A DNA stretch of 64,000 nucleotides, from positions 140,504 through 204,503 of the forward strand of contig VCMS01000006.1 in the NCBI GenBank assembly GCA_022539475.1, given 5' to 3'. Within the stretch, counting starts at the first letter, position 1, and every line of letters starts with the position of its first letter. The stretch comes from Gracilaria domingensis (Eukaryota; Rhodophyta; Florideophyceae; Gracilariales; Gracilariaceae). The notes beneath the pieces are model-generated. The model did not search any database. It was given only the letters and a program-made list of their open reading frames with translations, and had not been told where the DNA came from. This document shows positions 48,851 to 59,593 of this stretch, piece by piece. Made by a program: the position numbers and the translations under genes.

Positions 48851-51487
48851 ATTTACAGAATTCTGCTCGTTCTTTCCTCTCACCTCTTTTCCACTGCCCA
48901 GAGCAATAAATTTAGGTGATCACAGAGGGTGATTGTGAGTGCGAGAGTTAGTGGAAAGAGTTGCTTATATGCTTCTTGGAGACGCTAAAATGCAGCTTCG
49001 CCGCGATGCCTTCGTCGTTCGTCACGCGTGACGTTGACAGCTTGTTGCGGTACAAGCCAGGCTGCCAACTGTAACACGAATCACGTGACTCGTAATCGCA
49101 GCACTCCCAAGACCGGATGCGCCAACTCGGCGAACTCCAAACGAACCCCGCTAAACAGATAGATGCATCAAGGTGCAGGGTATGGCAGTTGGCATCGACA
49201 GTGGGGCTGGCTCTTGTTTTACCTCCTGGAGAGAAGATGTACAAGAGAACGTTGCAGAGAATGTTTGCGACGATCCCTTTCTCAGTTGTTGTTACATTCT
49301 TTGTATAATGTTTTGTTTCATTCCTGAATGGATACGGTTCCTGGTCGAATCTGCCTGACACATCACATCATGTGAGTCACATGGTTCCCCGAACAGCCCT
49401 TGATCTAGAGCTGTGAATGAAAACATATGAATTAATAATGACACATCAAATCCACTCTCATCTCCTAACAAGATTAGCGCATAGTCTTGGCCGTGCAATC
49501 ACCTTTAGTTAGGATCGTTCCAAATTGGACGTGGCCGTTGAGAATCGTATTTTGTGTCCCAGGATTCGTTCTCTCTAACTCTTTCTCTCTCCGGTCTATA
49601 TTGGACCAGATAATGTTAGATACAAAAACTCTCGCAGTACTTTTCCATACGAGTTTCCTCAACTATTGGCTGTGCAGTAACCTCAGTCAAAAACAGAGTG
49701 CTTCTCACTTACTTCCAGAAACTTTAAGGTTAGTGCTTAGTGTTAATGTTACCGTGGTAAATGGACAAGAAGTTGCAGAAAGCGAAGACGAATGAGCGGA
49801 TCGAAAAGAACGGCACGGTCACGCTACTCTGCCTCTCATACGTCCGTCATAGCAGCGTGCGACGCTTCATAGAAGAGAATACGAGTACTAGGCTTTGCTG
49901 AGTTGCACATGCTGTGCTGCCCTCAGGATTCCTGGTCACTGGTATCCTTAACCTTTACTGCACTGCCCTCAGACCGCAGCTTTGAGCTGTTTCCAAGCAG
50001 GGTCATGTGTACAAACAAGTCAGAAGTGAAAAGTAACAGTTTGTCTTTGAATAGTGAAGAGATCTCTGGGATCTCTAGCTATTTCAGCGCGTTTTTAAGA
50101 AATGCCACACTTCGAGAACCTACGACAATCATGAACCAGTCAGAACCGCAGCAATACTAGTAGATTACAAGTAGGCATTGATAATCTCTCTAGCTATTCC
50201 AGTAGTGGTAGGATCAAATTCAGTTTTCTCTTGGGCTTCTCTTCCATCTTTGTTGAGCGCCATTTATGCTCATAATATGCAACGCAGCCTTTGAGAATGC
50301 CTATGATTTGGATTACTCTCGAGTTCAGCTTGTTGGAGGCAGCCCATCCTGCCATCCACCCTGTGTCAGAACAAGAAAAAAGAAATTTGTTAGAGGAAGC
50401 AATACGCATCCATGTGACTCGCGAGGATGTGTATTGCTTCCTCTAACACACGAGACGTGACCTTACATGTGCGAGCAGGGCATGCATATACGCGGGGAAT
50501 CGCTTCCACCAGTCGTACCCATATCTTCTTCTCTCTCGCGTGCGTAAAGTTTGCAATTTTGCTTCACACAGCTGGATCAAGACATCCGATGCTTGGGACT
50601 CCCAAGTTGGGAGGTTAACGAATACCTACTCACTCTCAAAGTGACTCTGGATGAAACTGCCGATGAGGGTATGACCTGAACTATACTGCGACCATCGCAA
50701 CAATGATTACTGGTACTTCAAATCAGAAGGCAAACTCCATGAGTGTACACGAACCTGTTTTGAAGTTTGTCAACGATTGGTCTAGACTAGGCATGCAATT
50801 CAAACACTCAATAGCGATGAACCACACAGTCCAGTGTGTAATGTCGTAGGAGATAAGTTTGGTGTACTGGATTTGATACTACGAAAAACTGAATGATCAA
50901 GGCTCTCCTCAGAGCACTTACTAGCGAACTCATATGTAGAAGAAGCTTAATTGGCTTCACCGTTTCCGTAAACGAAAGAGAGAGTGGGTGGGATGTACGA
51001 CAAATTCAAGAGTAATACGAAAAAGCACCTGCTTCACTGCTGCACCGGCATGTCGAGAGAGCATTGTGCACCTCGTGCGTCTCCGTTCACACGACTCTCT
51101 CCTTTGACCAGCAGGTTCAAACGCAGTTACCTTCGGCTTAGAGGGCCCTAAGGATCTGTGCAACTAGAAAAAAAGAAGCTCTCTCTCACTCTCTTGCTCA
51201 CTCTCTCTCTCTCTCTTTCTCGAATTCTTCGAGCAGTCCTCTCATTTACGACCCGTCTTTTATTGAACGTATACCATGCTACATTATATGCTCAGAAGAA
51301 CAGGTTTTAAGGAAAACAAAAGGAGTAGGCACCATTCACAAAGTAAACTTCGAGCCTTATGGAAAAACCACTGAGCGACTCCAGCGCTCTGTCTGGTCCT
51401 CTACATTGTATTTCAACCCTTTTATAAGCCTGCCTACAGCTCTATGGCATCTTCCTTTACTACCAAGCTGTTGTAAACATCCAATAG
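48851..51487. other. Gene-poor intergenic region (2.6 kb)
   Basis: I find no frame with family resemblance. A plus-strand frame at 49117-49308 ends with a hydrophobic segment (MFATIPFSVVVTFFV) and could be a tail-anchored micropeptide, but nothing else supports it. GTGAGT at 49370 and CTCCTAACAAG near 49466 could mark an intron of an unseen gene. A near-perfect hairpin sits at 50389-50447 and a CT microsatellite at about 51180-51222. Confidence 0.4.
50389..50447. repeat. Long hairpin, 22 of 23 bp paired
   Basis: Arms GTTAGAGGAAGCAATACGC plus ATCC (50389-50411) and the reverse complement at 50425-50447 with one mismatch; loop of 13 nt. Confidence 0.8.
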
Positions 51488-52057
51488 TTAAAGAGTAGAT
51501 CTTTGAATTGTTGCACTATGTAACAATTCTTCCATCCCAATCATTTCGGATAGCCATTTTATGCAACGAGAGACTTCTTCGCGTAGACGAAGAGTATCTG
51601 TCTTCAATTTTTCGTTCTCATCTTCGAGATCTTTGTTCTTTATCATTAGTTGTTCCAGAAAATCCTGCATTTGATTGAATTGAACGGCCATTTTCTCTCT
51701 GAGCATGCTAGAGCTCTTGCCTTTCTTAGATATAGCTCGAGAATCTGTGCTGATGTTTGGCTTCTGGGAGACAACCTTGGCAAAACCAGTTTGCCCCTTA
51801 AAGTGCAGTCTATTAGAACCGGGAATCTTTGAAGGAATTTTGCACCTGTTGGGAATTGGTGAAGTCTGAACATGTGCGTACTCTTTGCTATGCCGATTGT
51901 TCTGCGTCGTGGCTGGTGCCCGACCTGTTAGCCCTGATGGCAGCGAATTCTTGTTATTTGTCGCAAATGGTAGACTTTCTGAAGCACCAATTGCTTGCCT
52001 CCCAGTTTGTCGATGTTTCGCATTCACAGACTTCTTCAGAACAGTATCGTTTTCCAT
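51488..52057 (-). CDS. Coiled-coil protein, unrecognised
   Basis: 189 residues from ATG 52057 (MENDTVLKKSVNAKHRQTGR). The first 115 are polar and probably disordered. Residues 118-180 form a regular coiled coil (MAVQFNQMQDFLEQLMIKNK, DLEDENEKLKTDTLRLREEV) and a short end. The segment CTGCTCTTCAG just upstream could be a 3' splice site, so the true N-terminus may be encoded further up. No specific family is recognisable. Confidence 0.5.
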   Translation of the reverse strand: MENDTVLKKSVNAKHRQTGRQAIGASESLPFATNNKNSLPSGLTGRAPATTQNNRHSKEYAHVQTSPIPNRCKIPSKIPGSNRLHFKGQTGFAKVVSQKPNISTDSRAISKKGKSSSMLREKMAVQFNQMQDFLEQLMIKNKDLEDENEKLKTDTLRLREEVSRCIKWLSEMIGMEELLHSATIQRSTL

Positions 52058-52720
52058 CTCCGGAAAATTCTGAAGAGCAGCTCACGCCAAGCTCTCCTCG
52101 CCAGAAGAATATTGTATTTTATCGGTGGTCTTATTCTTCTTCCGTGTGGTACGATTTGGAAGTGCAGGTAACGAGGCGAGTTACTTTCTTGAACTGCTGT
52201 GATTGGAACCACAGAAGCAAAACGAGAAATTCGCGGGCGAGGCTTGAAGAGCAAGCCGGCTCTACCGATCTGATCGTGGTCATATGAAGCCCTCTGTCTC
52301 CGTTTTACTGTCTCTCATATTTCTGAAATAAACTTCCAGAGGGAAGTCTACAGCAACGGGGGGGAAAGGGTTCATAGAGCTGCAACCCCGCGAGCAGATG
52401 GAGAAGGAGAACAGTTCGGCTCAACAGCAGAGTTTTAGGCTTTTCTTTGGAAGGGTGGGGTAGCCGCTACTTTAAGGTAACGGTAGAAAGTTAGCATATA
52501 TTGCTGTTTCGTAATTGTAGGCAGTTGACCATGAGGAAAAGGAAGAAGAAGAGTTTTCGGACACCTCTGTCAATAGTTTATTCAAAAACGAAAAGGATCA
52601 CTTTGGTACATCTTCATTTACTATGCATGCATCATGCATATAATAATAAGTTACGATGAAAGAAAACCACTGCTTAAGAGGAAAGTGAACTTTCTAAATG
52701 ACATTTAAATAATGTTTTTT

Positions 52721-52853
52721 TTCTGGGTTTCCCTCTCTTTCCTTAGCTAGTTATGGACGCAAGTTGCGTCACGCAACAGCTTAGTCCTCGCGTGCTATAT
52801 AGCGTTTCTACTTCTTCGAAACGCTCTCTCACGAGGAGGGCCCTGAATTTCTG
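52721..52853 (+). repeat. Interspersed hairpin repeat, diverged copy
   Basis: CT-rich lead, TTATGGACGCAAG, CAGCTTA, CGTGCTATA, then the stem AGCGTTTC / GAAACGCT and CTCTCACGAGGAGGGCC. Block order matches the copies at 11981-13805 and 56315. Confidence 0.55.
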
Positions 52854-52926
52854 ACATAGGAAATAAGATACACGCAGAATGGAGCAAAGATATGGTTGAG
52901 GCCAACCACGGAGGAAGTATGAAATC

Positions 52927-52957
52927 CTGCTACAAACGAGATTCTCGTTTGTAGCAG
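52927..52957. repeat. Perfect 31-bp hairpin
   Basis: Arms CTGCTACAAACGAGA (52927-52941) and TCTCGTTTGTAGCAG (52943-52957) around a single T. Confidence 0.85.
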
Positions 52958-54283
52958 CTATACCATCAATAGAAACAATATTACGCCACGCAGCGTTCGC
53001 TGCGTTGAGTAATACTGTTCTGCGCCCGTATTAGAGAGAGTAATACTGTTAACAAGATGACCTTATTGCAAAAGAATTGCGTGACTTGAGAGTGACCACC
53101 GGATATGAGGGCGAATTTTATGGTAATTACGAGACTGCCCAATAGTGACATATCCAGCAGTTCCAGTAATATTATCTACCACAGAATAGAGAAGAGGCAG
53201 GCCTTGGCCTGGCCAACAATGGCCTAATTATGCTGTCGGCTTCTCTCTTCCACGCACTTAAAGATACGGCTTAATCGGGTAAGAGCAATGATCACCTGAC
53301 TAATGTTACGCTTGCAAGGTTGAGAGGGAGACACGTCCCACAAGCAGTGATCGAGACATAACTTATTATATCTGCTCCAACTCTCAGGTGAGTTCCTTAA
53401 ATCTCGTTCGATCTCGAATTCCGTGCAATCTCATTGTTGGAATTGCACAGTTTACCGCGTCAAATCCTAATTCGTTCATGAAACAAAAAAGTTGCTTCAG
53501 CCCAGTAGCTAGCTAGGGTGATCTAAGGGTATTTGTCAACTACAGCATGATCTCGAAAGGTAAGTTACACTATCTTGAGAAACTATAAAAGAACTTATGC
53601 GCAAGTCTCGGCATGAGAAACGAGATCACACGACGAGATTGCATTACTCGAGCTGGATTCTTAAGCAAGCAAATGGAGCGATGAACACTTACTCTGGAAC
53701 AGAGTATCGAGAAGAATAAAGAACCTCTTATCAAGCGTGCGAGCTTGGTCTTAATAGAGCGCATATATCGGTGGTCTTGACTCATACAATCTACAAAGCC
53801 GACACGGCACATCCACCACAGGAATCCATGCCAGAATCAAGTGTATCCGCACACAAACCATTCGTTGGAGAACGATAGTCATATCTCGTCGCGTCTGAAG
53901 TCAGGACTTGATGCGTCTCTCCAATTGGAAGAAGTCAGGTTTGAAACACTTTCTCACAATACAGCGTGAAGGTACTCAGGGGGTTGCTAAGAGGAAGGAG
54001 TAATCACTCCATGCCTAAATGACTCATCGGTGTTGAGAGTAACAGGCAACAACACATCAGCACTGTTCTTCATTCAATCCATTCTTCCACACTTCCACAG
54101 CGATGAGAATACTTCGTAGTATCTGCACTATTCAATCACAGGTGCAGCCACTGCATGAGAACCATATCGAACGCAGATCGATAATATCGAAGATCGAGTT
54201 GTGAAACGAGCTCCAACAAGAAGATGGGCATGATGCACCTGTAGCGCAATCGACTTCACAGTTGGCAAGAAAAACACAAAATT

Positions 54284-55771
54284 CTAGCTTGCCTTATTGG
54301 AAATGGTTTCATGGTCGCTTTCAAGAGACAAATCAACTAAGGCAGCCGGAGGATTATCTTCCACATCCTGCTTTCGCTCACGACTTTCCAGCGGAGCATC
54401 AACATCTGCCAGTTGATCAACTGGAAGTCTTAGAGAGCGTACATACTTCGGTTCCGTGTGACCCAACAGAGTTGGAACCTTTTGTGGTTGCGGTTGAAAA
54501 AGATCTTGTTCCTCGTCATCTATACCATGACTCGGAGCATCAACGACGCTTATAGGTGACGCCATGTGTACGAACGAATCGTCACGCAAGTCATCCTCAG
54601 AAGGTTGTTCAAAAGAGCTCTGTGTGCTGTCTTGACCATGACGTGCCGCAGCATCCCATGAACTTTGTGCCAGGTGAGCTGACACTTGCGCAGGATTGTC
54701 CGACGTAGCCACTTGCTGTAGCACAACTTGCGGTTGTTTCGCAACAGGAGCACGAGAGGACTGTCTAGACATTTTGCGACGTGACGCAGGGAGTGGAACT
54801 GTCTCCACATAAACGTCGTCAGTCCAGTCATCTTCATTATCAGACCAAGTGTCAAACGAACTTGTTCGAACACGCCGTCGTCTCCGTCGTCGGTCGCGTG
54901 GAGCATACTCTGGCATCGGCTTGTTCTGCGAAAGCCAGAACTGGAACATCATGCCAGCCGTTCCAATGACCAAAGCAAGTAATACATAGAGTACAAGCCA
55001 AGCATTAATATGCCCTTCTTCTGCGTTTGCCAGATCCGTCGATGTCGGGAAATGCCCCGCAAAATGGCCAACTCCAAACGTAGCAGCAGCGCTGCCAGCA
55101 TACGCTGTACTGAAGATGAGCATTTGCTTCTGAAGACAAAGAGCCAATAGGCCAAAAACCAAGCCTGAAACACTGGCGGTGATAATGAAGGCCAGTTCAG
55201 GATCGGACGGATACGCTGACGCAATGAGAGTGGTTTTGAAACAAGACGCAAGAACGACGCCAAGGGCGGCGCCGACGGCAAACATTCCAAAGTTGAGAGC
55301 CCTCAAAGCTATGAAGCCCAACATTGCGCCGCCTAGTAGCATGGCTGCAATGGATATCCACGCGGCTGCTGGGGTGTTTTCGTGCAACACGGAAGATACG
55401 GCTACGAAACACAGTCCTCCGCCTGACACAAAGGCCGCGAGAAAAAGAACGGGTGCGAGCAAAAAGTAGCCAAAGAAGGAGATAGATATACCAGTAGGTA
55501 TGGCAATAATTCGTAGCGCATCTGAATAATGTGCGAGGATAGCGTTCGCTCTCGCGATAGCCGAAGCGGTAGCATTCGAGATGGCAGGTGCAATGTTATC
55601 CACGTCCTGCAAAGAAGCATGCTGAGATTGCAGACGCAGCGGTATCGTCTGCCGATGGTGATGACGTTCTAGAGGCAAATGATGCCATTGCTGAGAGTTG
55701 TGTTGAGTGATTGGTAGGGCGACCCCAACGGTGAGCAGGACAAGAAAACAGGTGAGTTGAATGCGTTGCAT
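54284..55771 (-). CDS. TMEM198/DUF4203-like multi-pass membrane protein
   Basis: 495 residues from ATG 55771 (MQRIQLTCFLVLLTVGVALP), which gives a clear signal peptide; the frame extends upstream but has no ATG. A lumenal His/Gln-rich stretch precedes seven helices (about residues 87-285), with the Gly-rich pattern FFGYFLLAPVLFLAAFVSGG and LGGAMLGFIALRALNFGMFA typical of TMEM198. The C-terminal 200 residues are cytosolic and polar, beginning with a basic patch (PRDRRRRRRRVRTSSFD) and acidic ends. Human TMEM198 acts in Wnt signalling, which is unlikely to apply here; the role in this organism is unknown. Confidence 0.8.
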   Translation of the reverse strand: MQRIQLTCFLVLLTVGVALPITQHNSQQWHHLPLERHHHRQTIPLRLQSQHASLQDVDNIAPAISNATASAIARANAILAHYSDALRIIAIPTGISISFFGYFLLAPVLFLAAFVSGGGLCFVAVSSVLHENTPAAAWISIAAMLLGGAMLGFIALRALNFGMFAVGAALGVVLASCFKTTLIASAYPSDPELAFIITASVSGLVFGLLALCLQKQMLIFSTAYAGSAAATFGVGHFAGHFPTSTDLANAEEGHINAWLVLYVLLALVIGTAGMMFQFWLSQNKPMPEYAPRDRRRRRRRVRTSSFDTWSDNEDDWTDDVYVETVPLPASRRKMSRQSSRAPVAKQPQVVLQQVATSDNPAQVSAHLAQSSWDAAARHGQDSTQSSFEQPSEDDLRDDSFVHMASPISVVDAPSHGIDDEEQDLFQPQPQKVPTLLGHTEPKYVRSLRLPVDQLADVDAPLESRERKQDVEDNPPAALVDLSLESDHETISNKAS

Positions 55772-56065
55772 GTCGGAGCGGGGGTGGCGGAGACGCGGTG
55801 GTGAGGGCGTCGACGGATGTACGCAGCGCGCTAGAGCTGCGCGGTGGGCCGAGCTGCTATGAGGAAGCCGTGGGGTGCTGCTCTTCACGCGTAGCACGGA
55901 GCGCCTTCTGTCGGCAGCGCAGTGCGCTCAGTGCCCACGCGCGCGTTGCGGTGTCAGCGCGCAATTGACGGAAAGCTTCGACACGCTCGTTAGACGTACT
56001 CAGTACGAGCTGTGAGGTGTGATTACAATAAAGTTCTCAAAAATCACACAGATCGATATGAATCA

Positions 56066-56139
56066 GTTCTCGTAGCTCAGTTGGTTAGAGCGCCAGCCTA
56101 ACATGCTGGAGGTCGGGAGTTCGAGCCTCCCCGAGAATA
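56066..56139 (+). tRNA. tRNA-Val (anticodon AAC)
   Basis: Complete cloverleaf without intron: acceptor GTTCTCG / CGAGAAT (with a G1-U72 wobble), D arm GCTC/GAGC, anticodon stem CCAGC/GCTGG with loop CTAACAT (anticodon AAC), variable AGGTC, T arm GGGAG/CTCCC with loop TTCGAGC, discriminator A at 56139. A and B box promoters are intact. A34 is expected to be edited to inosine and read GTT, GTC and GTA. Confidence 0.95.
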
Positions 56140-56147
56140 GCTCCAGA

Positions 56148-56155
56148 TTTTTTTT
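56148..56155 (+). terminator. RNA polymerase III T-run
   Basis: Eight consecutive T residues begin nine bases after the tRNA discriminator, a standard Pol III termination signal. Confidence 0.85.
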
Positions 56156-56314
56156 CTTTTTTCTGTCCGCAAATCCAGTCCAGTTCTTTGTAAACCGTCG
56201 TTCAGTACAGTACCTTCATGGCAGTAGTAATGCGCATTTGCAGCATTTTGTGTCCGAAACCAAACAATTCAAATTGAAACAGTTTCAATGGCGTTGATGG
56301 AAACCTTTGAGTCA

Positions 56315-56420
56315 TACGTGCAGCTCTCTTTCTCCTTCGTTCATGGACACACTAGCTTAATAACAACGAAAAGCAGAGCGACTTTCAAAGAAACGCTCCC
56401 TCCTAAGAGAGGCTAACACT
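56315..56420 (+). repeat. Interspersed hairpin repeat, distant copy
   Basis: CT-rich lead, CATGGACACACTAGCTTAAT, GCAGAGCGACTTTCAAAGAA, ACGCTCCCTC and GAGAGGCTAACACT; the closest match is the copy at 12148-12262, about 44 kb away. Confidence 0.7.
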
Positions 56421-56524
56421 TGCACGTGCGACTAAAAAGCAGTGAGCTAGCGAGCTTGTTGCTTTTAGTTGGACCTATGCGGACAATGTTGAAGTATGCA
56501 ACTCGTCACTGTATATACATACAG

Positions 56525-57000
56525 CAGGGGTTGGTTCCAATCGATTGCTTGCGCAATCGATTGCAATCACCAATCGCAATCGGCGATTGCTTCAAGAGCT
56601 AGTGATTGCAATCTGATTGCAGATGGCAAGCCCAATTGCAATCTGATTGCAAATGTCAAGCCCAATGTGCAATCAGATTGCAATCGACTATACTGTTGAC
56701 ATCCGGAAAAGCGCCGTTCTGAAGATATTCGTACGAAAACAAAGCTTTCTCTACACTCTCATATTATGTTTGAGATTAGCGTAGAGTTAAACATGCAATG
56801 TAGAACATAACGAGGGCTGCCAGATTTACGTTGTATTGCAATTGCGATTGCGATTGCACAAAGACTCCCAATCGCAATCGTGATTGCGAAGGAGAGAGAT
56901 GATTGCAATCGCGATTGCAAACGGTGAGGGTGATTGCAATTGCGATTGCAGAGGGGAAGGGTGATTGCAATTTCTCGCAATCGGATTGGACCAACCCCTG
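56525..57000. mobile_element. Non-autonomous hAT-type element (476 bp) with perfect target duplication
   Basis: Ends CAGGGGTTGGTTCCAATCGA and, reversed, CAGGGGTTGGTCCAATCCGA. Flanked by an exact 8-bp direct repeat ACATACAG (56517-56524 and 57001-57008). Almost the whole interior is made of GATTGCAATC / GCGATTGCAATC repeats in both orientations, so either strand folds strongly. No transposase frame. The perfect duplication points to a recent insertion. Confidence 0.9.
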
Positions 57001-57170
57001 ACATACAGGTACGAAATCGTCTCAAAGCACGGATTACTGCAGCACAAAAGAAGCAATACCACGATAGCCAGCCATGCTTGCCCGAAAGCGTCGATAATAA
57101 GCACGGGGGTAGTCCAACTCTCGGTGCCTCAAAAAACTTTAACCACTGTACCTAATCTCAATGTTTCTCA

Positions 57171-57220
57171 TCATTTCTTTCATATTCACCTGCCAAGGTT
57201 TGTGAATATGAAAGAAATGA
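57171..57220. repeat. Perfect 19-bp hairpin
   Basis: Arms TCATTTCTTTCATATTCAC (57171-57189) and GTGAATATGAAAGAAATGA (57202-57220), loop 12 nt. It lies about 160 bp beyond the 3' end of the coiled-coil gene at 57377. Confidence 0.85.
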
Positions 57221-57376
57221 TTGGTGTCAACGAGGTACGTACATCTTGCGATGTGCTCAGGATCTCTAGGTAAATCCATCGGTCTCAACCAACTTCAGAG
57301 CTGCTCAAACGTTTTGATAAAGTTATAAAACAAGTTTTCATTTACAGTCAATTATACAAAGATACAAGTGAAAATT

Positions 57377-57814
57377 TTACTCAGCCAGATTCTGCACCAT
57401 GGCATGGAGGTCAGTAACTAAGGGCGTCATCAGATTGCGCTGCGTTCCTGCCAACTCGAACGCTTCTTCTATACCCCTCTCGAGCTCAGCTTTTTGAAGG
57501 CTCAACAAGTAGTTTTTGGCCCTCTCCTCACAAAACTTAACAGTTGTACTTGAACGTCCACCACTTGAGAGAGCAATTCTTTCTTCAAGCTCTTCTATCC
57601 GCAGTTTAAGTTTTTGTTCATTTTCCCTGCTCTCGTCCAGAAGGGCTTTCGTGTGTTTGTGGAGCCTTATTTCCTGTCCTATGCGCGATTCAGCAGGATT
57701 GTCGATAACAATATGTTCCACTTCATTTGGCTCATCGGATTGCTTGTCCGATAGGAAGTGTTCGACAGTAGGCAAAAGAAGGGAAGCAAAAACTGCAACC
57801 AATTCGATGAACAT
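57377..57814 (-). CDS. Small coiled-coil protein with hydrophobic N-terminus
   Basis: 145 residues from ATG 57814. The first 21 residues (MFIELVAVFASLLLPTVEHF) are hydrophobic and could be a signal anchor. Residues 45-85 form a charged coiled coil (HKHTKALLDESRENEQKLKL, RIEELEERIAL) and a second helix covers about 95-120. The shape recalls small organelle-membrane proteins, but no family match is evident. Frame quality (no low complexity, good ATG) makes a real gene likely. Confidence 0.5.
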   Translation of the reverse strand: MFIELVAVFASLLLPTVEHFLSDKQSDEPNEVEHIVIDNPAESRIGQEIRLHKHTKALLDESRENEQKLKLRIEELEERIALSSGGRSSTTVKFCEERAKNYLLSLQKAELERGIEEAFELAGTQRNLMTPLVTDLHAMVQNLAE

Positions 57815-59593
57815 TTTTGGTCGTTGTGGGTGTGGGGAGTAACGCTCGATGTGTAACCGGTGTCGAGGATGCCGATTGAGTTTCAGTGGTGAGCTTGAGC
57901 AATGAAGACCCTGACGCGAAGTATAGGGAGAAAGAGAGCGAAACGGGCGTTGGCGGGTGGGGTGTGTGTATTGGAAGGAACAGAGTGACAGAGATGGAGC
58001 TGGTTGATGAAGATGACCGAAAGAGTATTGAACTGAGGCTGAGTATGAAACGGATGAGTTCGATAAGAAGACCAGTTCAGCGTCGACTTTGGCTTCATGC
58101 TCTCCTAAATACCCTTCCTCGACCGTCGAAAGAACCTAATTTGAGCACTGAGAAAGGAAAATTTAATGATCTAATCAACCATGAGACGGATACGGCGCTT
58201 CATATGCGTGACTTAGCCATAACCTAAGACAAATGCAATTCGAAGCAGTCGAAGAACGCTCTGCGATGTGTTTACATAGTGTTCGTGGGCTTGATGTATG
58301 TGTGCGTATGTCTGTGGGAGAGGTGGCAGGAGGACATGCAACACATGTGTTCATGCATGGATACTTATGATATGTAGCGGAAACAAATGCAGGTGCTCGG
58401 CTGATAGAGCAAAGAGAGGGTGGAAACCTTTGCTCTTTCAGGTTCCCTGTTCTGACTTTTCTGTAGATGTGTTAGTCGCAGGCTAAGTATGTGCAGGAGG
58501 CTGAAATGCTCCTGCGCAGATGCCGGATCCCGAATCGGGATTCCCGATATGGATCAGGTCGTGATTGGCCCGTCCTGTCAATGAGAACGTCAGGGTTGTC
58601 ACGTTGTGACTTGTGAGCACTTGCAGGCTCATGGGCCATCTCAGGCAGACTATTCAAAAAGCCAAAAGAAATATTTGATTTGGCCTCTCCTTGACTTTTC
58701 TGAATGGAAGAGCGTTAATCGGATTCTGAAATTGCATTGTTCATGCCACACAATTCCGTGACCTTCACTGGCTTCTTGCATTTGAAGCCATCTTACTAAC
58801 CGGGGGAATGGGTAGTACTGCATCTGAAGAAATGAACAAACTTCGACGACGTACTAGATTGAAATATGTTCGTTGAGCCTCTTTACTAAATCCCTAAATT
58901 ACTAATACCTGAGAACGTGCGTGAGACAAAGTGTACTGCAGTGTGGCTGCGGCAAGTTGCTCTCCAGACTTGGGTTAGCACATGTTCCTCATGAAGCCAA
59001 GCAAACGCAATAAGCAAAATGAGAAAGAACAGAGGCACGCATGTACAGGACGTACAAGATTCGACAGTAAAAAAATGTTTTAAAAAAGCGCGGGAATGGC
59101 TAGACGCTTGTGCTGCTGGTTTGTACGGGTAGAGCTATGAAGGTAACGGGTGCCGCAGCATCATACTGCGGCACCCGTTACCTTCCTCACTTGTACCCGC
59201 AAGGCGCGGTGACGTGGCACCCGTGATGCGCACAGAGCGTGGCAGTCGTACAGCCACACACGGCCACATGGGCGGCGCGCACGGCGTGTACGACGGTGCA
59301 CGCGCCCGGCACGTCCGCCGCACATCGCGCACGACTTTCCCAGCGGCGCACGCGCGGCGGCATGCGGCGCGCGCGAACACTTGCTTGCAGGCGCGGCGCA
59401 CGAAGGCAATGCGTCAGCGTCGGTGCATTTCTCGTGCACAGGGGCGTGAACAAGCGCTGCGCAAGAACAAGGAGTGTTGCCGAAGAGGTGGTTTCTACAA
59501 ACGTACCGAGTGGCGTTTTTGAAAACGAGGCGAGAAATTACGGGCCTGACGACGCGCGCGCGGACGCGGATTGTTTGTGCTGTTGTGTTGGTA
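57815..59593. other. Intergenic region ending in a GC-rich MsrB upstream
   Basis: 57815-59100 shows nothing recognisable; short frames lack family resemblance. A perfect hairpin lies at 59139-59185. 59190-59590 is strongly GC-rich with GCGCGC-type runs, so several frames are open on both strands by composition alone. Confidence 0.45.
59139..59185. repeat. Perfect 20-bp hairpin
   Basis: Arms GAAGGTAACGGGTGCCGCAG (59139-59158) and its exact reverse complement (59166-59185), loop CATCATA. It sits at the left edge of a GC-rich block. Confidence 0.88.

Larger units (their letters stand above)
52058..54283. other. Gene-poor intergenic region (2.2 kb)
   Basis: Contains another copy of the hairpin repeat (52721-52853), a perfect hairpin (52927-52957) and a small one (CGCAGCG/CGCTGCG near 52987). 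CTCAG/GTGAGT near 53385 and ATGATCTCGAAAG/GTAAGT near 53547 look like exon ends, hinting at an unrecognised spliced transcript on the plus strand. No protein-like frame was found. Confidence 0.4.

Noticed and set aside
48948-49361. 137-codon minus-strand frame
   Set aside because: Composition is irregular and no motif or homologue is recognisable; no splice or start context supports it.
53281-53580. Spliced protein gene suggested by GTGAGT and GTAAGT sites
   Set aside because: Candidate exon ends exist, but no frame between them reads like protein; kept only as a note in the intergenic entry.
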